DNA from: Glaesserella parasuis
GTDB lineage: Bacteria; Pseudomonadota; Gammaproteobacteria; Enterobacterales; Pasteurellaceae
Assembly (NCBI RefSeq): GCF_002015085.1
Contig: NZ_MUXW01000041.1
Coordinates: forward strand, 5,930-69,929
Length of the DNA: 64,000 nt
Reading direction: 5' to 3'
Positions 25,921-33,856 of this stretch are shown piece after piece. Numbering within the stretch: position 1 is the stretch's first letter; each line of letters opens with the position of its first letter. The notes beneath the pieces are model-generated. The model saw nothing but the letters and a program-made list of their open reading frames with translations. It was not told the DNA's origin and made no database searches. A program made the position numbers and the translations under genes.

Positions 25921-28509
25921 TTATGCTTTCACCGCAAAACTCAACATCTTAAACGGTACATAGATCTCTTTCACGATTTCTACGCCTTCAAGATATTTCG
26001 CCACATTTTCATCGGCTTTCGCAATCGCTTTGACTTCATCTTCCGTTGCGGTTGCAGATACAGTAATTTTACCACGCACTTTACCATTTACTTGCACCAC
26101 AACCAGTTTTTCATCTTCTACCATTGCTTTTTCATCTGCCACAACCCAAGGTGCAAAGTCAATTGAACCCTCATTGCCTAAGGCTTGCCATAGTTCAAAG
26201 CAGATATGCGGGGTGATTGGGTAGAGCATACGGATCACCGCATTTAACGCTTCTGCCATTACCGCTTTATCTTGATCATTAACAAGCGGTGCTTTGGTGA
26301 GCTTATTCATCAATTCCATAATTGCCGCAATTGCGGTATTAAAGGTTTGACGGCGACCGATGTCATCACTCACTTTCGTAATGGTTTTATGTACATCACG
26401 GCGTAAATCTTTTTGCTCTTTGCTTAATGCCGTAGGATCTAATGCAACAGTGGCTGGCGATTGTGCATACTCATAAGCCAAGTTCCAAAGACGACCTAAG
26501 AAACGTTTCGCTCCTTCTACACCAGACTCTTGCCATTCTAATGTCATTTCCGCAGGGGAAGCAAACATCATAAATAGACGCACCGTATCCGCACCATATT
26601 TTTCCACCATTTCTTGTGGGTCGATACCGTTGTTTTTCGATTTCGACATTTTGGTCATACCGCTGTGTACCAACGCACGCCCTTCTTTGTCAAAGGCTTT
26701 CAAAATACGCCCTTTTTCATCACGTTCAACTGTCACTTCTGTTGGCGACACCCAAATACGTTCATTGGTTGGGCTGGTGTAGTAATAAGCGTCCGCTAAC
26801 ACCATACCTTGACAGAGTAATTTTTCTGTCGGTTCATCGCTAGTCACGAAACCGGCATCACGCAATAATTTGTGGAAGAAGCGGAAGTAGAGCAAGTGCA
26901 TTGTTGCGTGTTCGATACCGCCGATATATTGATCCACAGGTAGCCAGTAGTTTGCTTCTTCTTTGTCTAACATACCTTGTTGATATTGTGGCGACGCATA
27001 ACGTGCATAATACCAAGAAGACTCCATAAAGGTATCGAAAGTATCTGTCTCTCTTAACGCTGGCTGACCGTTATAAGTGGTTTTCGCCCATTCTGGATCT
27101 GCTTTGATCGGGCTTTTCACGCCGTCCATCACCACATCTTCAGGTAACACCACAGGTAAATCTTGCATTGGTACAGTCACAGTTTCGCCATTTTCAAGGG
27201 TAAGCATTGGAATTGGCGCCCCCCAGTAACGTTGGCGAGAAACGCCCCAGTCACGCAAGCGGTAATTAACTTGACGTTTACCGATCCCCATTCCTTCTAA
27301 TTTATCCGCAATGCCTTTGAAAGCGCCATCAAAATCTAACCCATCAAATTCCGCAGAGTTAATCAATTTACCGTGTTCAGTCATTGCCGCTTTGCTGAAA
27401 TCCCATTCAGAACCATCAAGCGGTGCGATCACCTGTTTAATTGGTAAATTGTATTTTTGTGCAAATTCAAAATCACGCTCATCGTGAGCAGGTACTGCCA
27501 TTACAGCCCCAGTGCCGTAGTGCATCAACACAAAGTTAGCGACCCAGACAGGAACTTCTTCGCCTGTTAAGGGGTGAATAGCAAACAACCCTGTTGCCAT
27601 TCCTTTTTTCTCCATTGTGGCAATATCCGCTTCCGCCATTTTGGTGTTTTTCGCTTCTTGAATAAAGGCAGCTAATGCAGGATTGTTTTCTGCTGCCAGG
27701 GTTGCTAATGGGTGAGCCGCCGCCACTGCCACATAGCTCACACCAAAGAAAGTATCTGGACGAGTAGTATAAACAGGCAAGGTTTGATCAGTGCCTTTCA
27801 CTTTAAAAGTAATTTCAACCCCTTCAGAACGACCGATCCAGTTGCGTTGCATTGTTTTCACTTGATCTGGCCATAACGGAAGACGATCTAAGTCATTTAA
27901 CAATTGCTCCGCATAGTCAGTAATTTTAATAAACCATTGCGGAATTTCTTTTTGTTCCACAGGGGTATCACAACGCCAGCAACAGCCTTCGTGGACTTGC
28001 TCATTTGCTAACACCGTTTCATCATTCGGACACCAGTTTACTGTCGATGTTTTCTTATATACTAAGCCTTTTTTGTACAATTCAGTGAAGAACCATTGCT
28101 CCCATTTATAATATTCAGGACGGCAAGTGGTCACTTCACGATCCCAGTCAAAGCCAAAACCTAAGGCCTTGAGCTGATTTTTCATATATTCAATATTTTC
28201 ATAAGTCCATTTTGCTGGTGCAGTTTTATTTTTTACCGCTGCCCCTTCTGCAGGCAAGCCGAATGCGTCCCAACCCATTGGTTGTAACACGTTTTTGCCG
28301 TTCATACGTTGATAACGGGAAACCACATCGCCGATCGTATAGTTACGAACGTGTCCCATATGCAGACGACCTGACGGGTATGGGAACATAGATAAACAGT
28401 AATATTTCGGTTTGCTTTCGTCTTTAATTGCTTTGAATACTTTATTTTCTGCCCAGTACTGCTGTACTCTAGGCTCAATCGCACTTGGATTGTATTGTTG
28501 TTGCATCAT
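25921..28509 (-). CDS. leuS: Leucine--tRNA ligase LeuS
   Basis: An 862-aa class I aminoacyl-tRNA synthetase. The HIGH-type motif is MFPYPSGRLHMGHVRNYTIGD, with HMGH, and the KMSKS motif is in MTKMSKSKNNG. An editing (CP1) domain occupies about 220-420, with the conserved TTRPDTFFG. A Cys-rich segment CCWRCDTPVEQKEIPQWF contains the zinc-binding pattern. Length is normal. An AGGAATAAAG site precedes the first of two adjacent ATG codons. It begins the leuS-lptE-holA operon. Confidence 0.97.
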   Translation of the reverse strand: MMQQQYNPSAIEPRVQQYWAENKVFKAIKDESKPKYYCLSMFPYPSGRLHMGHVRNYTIGDVVSRYQRMNGKNVLQPMGWDAFGLPAEGAAVKNKTAPAKWTYENIEYMKNQLKALGFGFDWDREVTTCRPEYYKWEQWFFTELYKKGLVYKKTSTVNWCPNDETVLANEQVHEGCCWRCDTPVEQKEIPQWFIKITDYAEQLLNDLDRLPLWPDQVKTMQRNWIGRSEGVEITFKVKGTDQTLPVYTTRPDTFFGVSYVAVAAAHPLATLAAENNPALAAFIQEAKNTKMAEADIATMEKKGMATGLFAIHPLTGEEVPVWVANFVLMHYGTGAVMAVPAHDERDFEFAQKYNLPIKQVIAPLDGSEWDFSKAAMTEHGKLINSAEFDGLDFDGAFKGIADKLEGMGIGKRQVNYRLRDWGVSRQRYWGAPIPMLTLENGETVTVPMQDLPVVLPEDVVMDGVKSPIKADPEWAKTTYNGQPALRETDTFDTFMESSWYYARYASPQYQQGMLDKEEANYWLPVDQYIGGIEHATMHLLYFRFFHKLLRDAGFVTSDEPTEKLLCQGMVLADAYYYTSPTNERIWVSPTEVTVERDEKGRILKAFDKEGRALVHSGMTKMSKSKNNGIDPQEMVEKYGADTVRLFMMFASPAEMTLEWQESGVEGAKRFLGRLWNLAYEYAQSPATVALDPTALSKEQKDLRRDVHKTITKVSDDIGRRQTFNTAIAAIMELMNKLTKAPLVNDQDKAVMAEALNAVIRMLYPITPHICFELWQALGNEGSIDFAPWVVADEKAMVEDEKLVVVQVNGKVRGKITVSATATEDEVKAIAKADENVAKYLEGVEIVKEIYVPFKMLSFAVKA

Positions 28510-28634
28510 CTTTATTCCTCAAATTTGTCGAAAAATTGCGGTATAGAATAGCGTAAAAATGGGGATTTTTGAAATGAAAGCGGTAAGATTTTAGGGATTT
28601 TTTGCAAGAGTAGGCTAAGTTTAATCCTTTAAAG

Positions 28635-29030
28635 CTATTTAAAGGTTTGGAAAGGGTAATTTTTATTGTTATAAGAACCGATAAAAATACTTTCAACTGA
28701 AACTTTGACTAACCCATATTGTTTTAAAATGGACTCAAAATGAAACAACACTTCTCCATCAATAATGTGTAAAAAATCATTTTTAAATACGGCAGAGAAC
28801 GGAAAGGACAAAGTCTGATCTTCAACTAAAAATTCAACCGAAAGCGTTGCACCATAAGCATAACGTTCAGTTAAAAGTTCTTTTGAGTCTGGGTTAGGTT
28901 TAATTGAAAATCCACTGCCATCATAATAGACAATAAATTTATGAGAGTGGCTTTCACAATTGAAAGCAAAGACGTGATTATCTTCAAATAGCCATTTTGT
29001 CGAAAATGAATTAAAAAGTGTATCTAACAT
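28635..29030 (-). CDS. Hypothetical protein (131 aa)
   Basis: Not recognised. The ATG at 29030 is preferred over one at 29063 because GGAGG lies 10 bases upstream. The protein is rich in beta-strand-like alternation and aromatic residues (KFIVYYDGSGFSIKP, LSFPFSAVFKNDFLHIIDGEV), with no signal peptide, membrane segment or known motif. It is divergent from an XRE-type regulator, the start codons about 110 bases apart, which suggests the regulator controls it. Confidence 0.6.
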   Translation of the reverse strand: MLDTLFNSFSTKWLFEDNHVFAFNCESHSHKFIVYYDGSGFSIKPNPDSKELLTERYAYGATLSVEFLVEDQTLSFPFSAVFKNDFLHIIDGEVLFHFESILKQYGLVKVSVESIFIGSYNNKNYPFQTFK

Positions 29031-29139
29031 TTTTACATCTCCTCCAATGCCATTGATATACAATTTGTAGTATAAACAAAATTAAATAGTGAAGCAAACT
29101 CCGTAGATGTAAATTAGTCATTTGTTCATGCTTTAGGCT

Positions 29140-29433
29140 ATGTCAGCAAAGCCTAAAGCCCCAGCAAAATTACCTGATCGAGAAAATCTCAGGGAAATTT
29201 TGGCTTACAACATTCAAACGTTGCGTGTGCAAAAAGGTTGGTCACAGGAACGATTAGCGAATGAGTGTGAGTTAGATAGAACTTATGTTTCAGCGGTTGA
29301 ACGTTGCCGCTGGAACGTTTCGCTTTCAAATATTGAAAAGTTAGCAACTGCACTTTCTTGTCCAGCTTGGCAGTTATTGAAATACCCAGAAAATAGCAAT
29401 CAAAATACTGAAAGAAATTTAGATTTGTGTTAA
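29140..29433 (+). CDS. XRE-family helix-turn-helix transcriptional regulator
   Basis: A 97-aa Cro/C1-type DNA-binding protein. The HTH covers about residues 22-76: LREILAYNIQTLRVQKGWSQ, ERLANECELDRTYVSAVER and VSLSNIEKLATAL. The family ranges from controllers of restriction systems to small housekeeping repressors; the target is not known. It is divergent from a gene of unknown function and ends before a terminator made of two inverted uptake sequences. Confidence 0.85.
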   Translation: MSAKPKAPAKLPDRENLREILAYNIQTLRVQKGWSQERLANECELDRTYVSAVERCRWNVSLSNIEKLATALSCPAWQLLKYPENSNQNTERNLDLC

Positions 29434-29504
29434 AATTCGCTGGCTTTTTCGTCCGCCCGATTGTTAGGGCGAGTAAAGCAACTTGCAAAAAATTTTGAAA
29501 AACT

Positions 29505-29532
29505 GACCGCTTGCAAGCGGTCTTTTGTTTTG
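29505..29532 (+). terminator. USS-pair terminator after the XRE gene
   Basis: GACCGCTTGCAAGCGGTC (29505-29522) is a perfect 18-base palindrome made of two inverted ACAAGCGGTC-like uptake-signal cores, followed by TTTTGTTTTG. Inverted USS pairs are known to double as terminators in Pasteurellaceae. The core is of the A. pleuropneumoniae type. Confidence 0.75.
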
Positions 29533-29560
29533 AAAAATTTACGAATTTCAATGATTTACA

Positions 29561-29637
29561 CGTAGGGACACACTGCGTGTGTCCGTTCTATTTTGTATTG
29601 ATGATATTTAGCAGACACACGCAGTGTGTCTCTACGG
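29561..29637. repeat. Palindromic intergenic element, family B copy 2
   Basis: The left arm CGTAGGGACACACTGCGTG... (29561-29584) and the right arm GCAGACACACGCAGTGTGT... (29611-29637) are inverted copies with a 26-base spacer. The core ACACACTGCGTGTGT is itself palindromic. A partial copy is at 16206-16244. It lies just upstream of the thrS control region. Confidence 0.8.
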
Positions 29638-29656
29638 GAATAACATAAACCAACAA

Positions 29657-29677
29657 GTAACCTTTCGTATGGGTTAC
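29657..29677 (+). promoter_or_regulatory. thrS translational operator: tRNA-Thr anticodon-arm mimic
   Basis: GTAACCT (29657-29663) pairs with GGGTTAC (29671-29677), seven base pairs including one closing T-G wobble, around an exactly 7-base loop TTCGTAT. The loop reads U-U-C-G-U-A-U, i.e. U33, anticodon CGU for threonine, and A37 in anticodon-loop register. It lies 8 bases before the AAGGA ribosome site and 19 before the thrS ATG. In E. coli ThrS represses its own translation by binding such a mimic, so this is very probably the same control. Confidence 0.75.
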
Positions 29678-29696
29678 CACTGTATAAGGATTAACA

Positions 29697-31628
29697 ATGC
29701 CAATTATTACTTTACCTGATGGCTCACAACGCCAATTCGACAACCCAGTTTCTGTGATGGAAGTGGCTCAAAGTATCGGTGCAGGTCTTGCGAAAGCAAC
29801 AATCGCAGGGCGTGTAAACGGTGAACGCCGTGATGCTTCTGACATTATCAGCGAAGATGCCACCCTTGAAATTATTACCGCAAAAGATGAAGACGGTTTA
29901 GAGATTATCCGTCACTCAACGGCACACTTACTGGGTCACGCAATCAAGCAACTTTTCCCGAATGTGAAAATGGCGATTGGTCCGACAATCGACAACGGTT
30001 TCTATTATGACATTGATTTAGACCGCTCTTTAACGCAGGAAGATCTTGATGCACTTGAAGCGCGTATGTTGGAACTGGCGAAAACCAATTACGATGTAGT
30101 GAAAAAACGTGTGAGCTGGCAGGAAGCGAGAGATACCTTTGAAAGCCGTGGCGAGTCGTACAAAATGGCGATTTTGGACGAAAATATCAGTAAAGATGAC
30201 CGCCCAGCACTTTATCATCACGAAGAATATATTGATATGTGCCGTGGTCCGCACGTTCCGAATATGCGTTTCTGCCATCACTTCAAATTACAAAAAGTGG
30301 CTGGCGCATACTGGCGTGGCGACAGCAAGAATAAAATGTTGCAACGTATTTACGGTACGGCGTGGGCAGATAAAAAACAACTTGCCGACTATTTACACCG
30401 TTTAGAAGAAGCGGCAAAACGTGACCACCGTAAAATCGGTAAAGCGTTAGATTTATATCATATGCAAGAAGAAGCACCAGGTATGGTGTTCTGGCACAAT
30501 GACGGCTGGACGATTTTCCGTGAGCTTGAAACCTTCGTGCGTACCAAATTAAAACAGTACGATTACCAAGAAGTGAAAGGTCCATTTATGATGGATCGTG
30601 TGTTATGGGAAAAAACAGGTCACTGGCAAAACTACGGTGATTTAATGTTCACCACTCAATCGGAAAACCGTGAATATGCGATCAAACCGATGAACTGCCC
30701 AGGTCACATTCAGATCTTCAATCAAGGTTTAAAATCATACCGCGATTTACCGTTGCGTATGGCAGAATTTGGTTCTTGCCACCGTAACGAGCCGTCTGGT
30801 TCATTACACGGTTTAATGCGTGTGCGTGGCTTTACCCAAGATGATGCCCATATTTTCTGTATGCCAGAGCAAGTAGAAAGCGAAGTCACATCGTGCATTA
30901 AAATGGTGTATGACATTTACAGCACTTTCGGTTTTGAAAATATTCAAGTGAAGCTTTCAACTCGCCCAGCAAACAGTATCGGTACAGATGAAATGTGGAA
31001 CAAAGCGGAAGCAGACTTAGCAGCGGCATTAACGGCTAACGGTTTAGCTTACGAAATTCAAGAAGGCGAAGGTGCATTCTACGGCCCGAAAATTGAGTTT
31101 GCCTTGCGTGACTGTTTAGATCGTGAATGGCAATGCGGTACGATCCAGTTAGACTTCTTCTTACCAGAGCGTTTAAGTGCATCTTATGTGGCAGAAGATA
31201 ATGACCGTAAAACACCAGTAATGATCCACCGTGCGATCTTAGGCTCAATCGAGCGTTTCATCGGCATTATCACCGAAGAATATGCAGGTTTCTTCCCAGC
31301 ATGGTTAGCACCGGTTCAAGCAGTCGTTATGAACATTACCGACAGCCAAGCAGAATACGTTCAACAAGTGGTAAAACAACTTTCTGACGCTGGCTTGCGT
31401 GTGAAAGCAGATTTACGCAACGAAAAAGTGGGCTTTAAAGTGCGTGAACATACCTTACGCCGTGTACCTTATATGCTTGTTTGCGGTGATAAAGAAATCG
31501 CTGAAGGCAAAGTGTCTGTGCGTACTCGCAGAGGTGCGGATTTAGGTACTTACAAAGTAGAAGAGTTTGTCGAAATGCTCAAAAAACAAGTACGTGGACG
31601 TGAGTTGAAGTTACTTGGGGAAGAGTAG
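29697..31628 (+). CDS. thrS: Threonine--tRNA ligase ThrS
   Basis: A 643-aa class II aminoacyl-tRNA synthetase. It has an N-terminal TGS domain (1-62), an editing domain with HSTAHLLGHA and a later YIDMCRGPH (zinc/editing Cys and His), and a catalytic core with motif 2-like MAEFGSCHRNEPSG and the zinc ligand Cys in MNCPGH. The C-terminal anticodon domain contains VRTRRGADLG. In E. coli infC follows; here a short hairpin follows and miaB converges, so thrS appears to be transcribed alone. Translation is probably autoregulated through the upstream anticodon-arm mimic. Confidence 0.97.
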   Translation: MPIITLPDGSQRQFDNPVSVMEVAQSIGAGLAKATIAGRVNGERRDASDIISEDATLEIITAKDEDGLEIIRHSTAHLLGHAIKQLFPNVKMAIGPTIDNGFYYDIDLDRSLTQEDLDALEARMLELAKTNYDVVKKRVSWQEARDTFESRGESYKMAILDENISKDDRPALYHHEEYIDMCRGPHVPNMRFCHHFKLQKVAGAYWRGDSKNKMLQRIYGTAWADKKQLADYLHRLEEAAKRDHRKIGKALDLYHMQEEAPGMVFWHNDGWTIFRELETFVRTKLKQYDYQEVKGPFMMDRVLWEKTGHWQNYGDLMFTTQSENREYAIKPMNCPGHIQIFNQGLKSYRDLPLRMAEFGSCHRNEPSGSLHGLMRVRGFTQDDAHIFCMPEQVESEVTSCIKMVYDIYSTFGFENIQVKLSTRPANSIGTDEMWNKAEADLAAALTANGLAYEIQEGEGAFYGPKIEFALRDCLDREWQCGTIQLDFFLPERLSASYVAEDNDRKTPVMIHRAILGSIERFIGIITEEYAGFFPAWLAPVQAVVMNITDSQAEYVQQVVKQLSDAGLRVKADLRNEKVGFKVREHTLRRVPYMLVCGDKEIAEGKVSVRTRRGADLGTYKVEEFVEMLKKQVRGRELKLLGEE

Positions 31629-31657
31629 TCAGTTTAGATACACTAGGAGGCCAATGT

Positions 31658-31679
31658 AGAGGAGAGTAATTCTCCTCTC
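31658..31679. terminator. Hairpin between thrS and miaB
   Basis: AGAGGAGA and its complement TCTCCTCT form an 8-bp stem with a short loop between two convergent genes. No T-run follows on either strand, so termination strength is uncertain. Confidence 0.4.
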
Positions 31680-31697
31680 ATTACTAATATAGAGTGC

Positions 31698-33125
31698 TTA
31701 CAAATTCACCACAAATTTCCCAACCCCAAGATCATCTTCTTTGCGAGTACGATTAATTACACTTTGAGCGGATTCAATAACACGTAAACCCATCTGATCT
31801 TCGGTTCTCACCACTTCACCACGCAATGAGTTGGTATAAACATCAGTAATTTTAACATCCACAAATTTGCCGATCATATTAGGTGTACCTTGGAAATTGA
31901 CAATACGGTTGCTTTCAGTACGTCCTGTTAATTCCATAATGTCTTTCTTAGATGGGCCTTCAACTAAAATACGTTGTTCTGTGCCTAACATTGCACGACT
32001 AAATTGCATTGCTTGGTTGTTGATACGTTGTTGTAAGCGGTATAAACGCTCTTTTTTCTCATCTTCTGTCACATCATCAGGCAGATCCGCTGCTGGCGTA
32101 CCTGGACGAGCAGAATAGATAAAGCTGAAGCTCATATCGAAATTGACTTGCTCAATGATTTTCATTGTTTGTTCAAAATCTTCAGCTGTTTCACCTGGGA
32201 AGCCAACAATAAAGTCAGAGCTGATTTGAATATCAGGGCGAGCCTCACGCAATTTACGGATAATGGCTTTATACTCTAACGCCGTATGGTTACGTTTCAT
32301 CATCGTTAAGACACGGTCTGAACCACTTTGGATAGGTAAGTGTAAGAAGCTCACTAGCTCAGGGGTATCTTTATATACCTCAATGATGTCGTCCGTAAAT
32401 TCAATAGGGTGACTTGTAGTATAACGAACACGGTCAATGCCATCAATCGAAGCAACTAAACGTAGTAATTCCGCAAAAGAACAGATACCACCGTCAAAGG
32501 TTTCACCACGATAAGCATTCACATTTTGACCAAGCAAATTTACTTCACGCACGCCTTGTTCAGCCAGTTGAGCAATTTCAAATAGCACATCATCAACAGG
32601 ACGGCTAACTTCTTCACCACGGGTATAAGGCACAACACAGAATGAACAATATTTATTGCAACCTTCCATAATCGACACAAATGCAGTTGGACCTTCTGCA
32701 CGAGGTTCAGGCAAGCGGTCAAATTTCTCAATTTCAGGGAAGCTAATATCTACTACTGAACTTTTTCCGCCACGAATTTGGTTAATCATTTCAGGCAGAC
32801 GATGTAAAGTTTGCGGTCCGAAAACAATATCGACGAAAGGGGCACGTTCACGAATATGTTCACCTTCTTGTGAAGCTACGCAACCACCCACACCGATAAT
32901 TAAATCAGGTTTATCTTTTTTCCAGTTTTTCCAGCGACCAAGTTGAGAGAACACTTTTTCTTGTGCTTTTTCACGGATAGAACAGGTGTTAAGCAGTAAT
33001 ATATCTGCATCTTCAGGATTTTCGGTTAATTCTAAACCGTGTGTGCTATTTAAAAGGTCTGCCATTTTTGACGAGTCATACTCGTTCATTTGGCAACCCC
33101 AAGTGGTAATATGTAATTTTGCCAT
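31698..33125 (-). CDS. miaB: tRNA-2-methylthio-N6-dimethylallyladenosine synthase MiaB
   Basis: A 475-aa radical-SAM methylthiotransferase that adds the 2-methylthio group at A37 of tRNAs. An N-terminal UPF0004 domain with conserved cysteines (TWGCQMNEYDS, LNTCSIREKA, GVGGCVAS) binds one 4Fe-4S cluster. The radical-SAM motif GCNKYCSFCVVPYTRG binds the other. A C-terminal TRAM domain follows (about 380-445). The ATG at 33125 is preferred over an upstream TTG at 33131. Confidence 0.96.
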   Translation of the reverse strand: MAKLHITTWGCQMNEYDSSKMADLLNSTHGLELTENPEDADILLLNTCSIREKAQEKVFSQLGRWKNWKKDKPDLIIGVGGCVASQEGEHIRERAPFVDIVFGPQTLHRLPEMINQIRGGKSSVVDISFPEIEKFDRLPEPRAEGPTAFVSIMEGCNKYCSFCVVPYTRGEEVSRPVDDVLFEIAQLAEQGVREVNLLGQNVNAYRGETFDGGICSFAELLRLVASIDGIDRVRYTTSHPIEFTDDIIEVYKDTPELVSFLHLPIQSGSDRVLTMMKRNHTALEYKAIIRKLREARPDIQISSDFIVGFPGETAEDFEQTMKIIEQVNFDMSFSFIYSARPGTPAADLPDDVTEDEKKERLYRLQQRINNQAMQFSRAMLGTEQRILVEGPSKKDIMELTGRTESNRIVNFQGTPNMIGKFVDVKITDVYTNSLRGEVVRTEDQMGLRVIESAQSVINRTRKEDDLGVGKFVVNL

Positions 33126-33236
33126 TTTCAAATAATAGATAAATCAGTAAGTAAAAAATAAAAGTAGAGTTGTTTATCCTTTGGAATAGGGTGTACCTTA
33201 TTTTACATGTTTGTATATATCATCGCTATAAAAAAG

Positions 33237-33263
33237 AAAACCACGACAAAAACTCGTGGTTTT
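33237..33263 (-). terminator. Terminator of the ptsHI-crr operon
   Basis: AAAACCACGA (33237-33246) and TCGTGGTTTT (33254-33263) make a 10-bp stem with a 7-base loop, flanked by A/T runs on both sides. It is 17 bases beyond the crr stop codon; reading on the minus strand it ends in TTTTC followed by a T-rich stretch. Confidence 0.75.
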
Positions 33264-33279
33264 TATTCAAGTAGTGTAA

Positions 33280-33783
33280 CTATTTTGTTAAAACTAAAAC
33301 AGTACTTTCACCTGCCACAACTTCTCCAGACAATTTTTGAAGATTTGTTACTTCATCCATATTTGAAATTACAACAGGTGTTAATACTGATTTTGCTTTG
33401 GATTGAAGTAATTCAAGATCAAATTTGATGATAGGATCACCAACTTTAACCTCTTGATTTTCTTCTGCAAGACGTGTGAAACCTTCGCCTTTTAACTCGA
33501 CGGTATCAATACCGAAGTGAACAAAAAGCTCAACACCATCTTCTGACTCAATAGAGAATGCGTGATTAGTTTCAAAGATTTTACCAATTGTGCCGTTTAC
33601 TGGAGCAACAATCGTATCACCAGTAGGACGAATAGCAATGCCATCACCTACGATCTTTTCCGAAAACACAACATCTGGAACATCTTTAATATTTACAATT
33701 TCACCTGAAAGCGGTGCATAGATTTTCACTTCCTTCGCAACAGCTTCTTTTTTGCCGCCGAATAGTTTGTCAAAAAATCCCAT
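33280..33783 (-). CDS. crr: PTS glucose-specific enzyme IIA (EIIA-Glc, Crr)
   Basis: A 167-aa cytosolic phosphocarrier that takes phosphate from HPr, passes it to sugar permeases, and in enteric bacteria controls adenylate cyclase and inducer exclusion. The paired active-site histidines are His74 (ETNHAFSIES) and His89 (ELFVHFGIDTVEL), equivalent to E. coli His75 and His90. Length is normal. It is third in ptsH-ptsI-crr, 74 bases after ptsI. Confidence 0.96.
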   Translation of the reverse strand: MGFFDKLFGGKKEAVAKEVKIYAPLSGEIVNIKDVPDVVFSEKIVGDGIAIRPTGDTIVAPVNGTIGKIFETNHAFSIESEDGVELFVHFGIDTVELKGEGFTRLAEENQEVKVGDPIIKFDLELLQSKAKSVLTPVVISNMDEVTNLQKLSGEVVAGESTVLVLTK

Positions 33784-33856
33784 AATTTAATCTCCATTAT
33801 TAAATGAACAAAATTCTCGCATATTTTATACGAGAATTTTGTGTTTGTATTCAATT

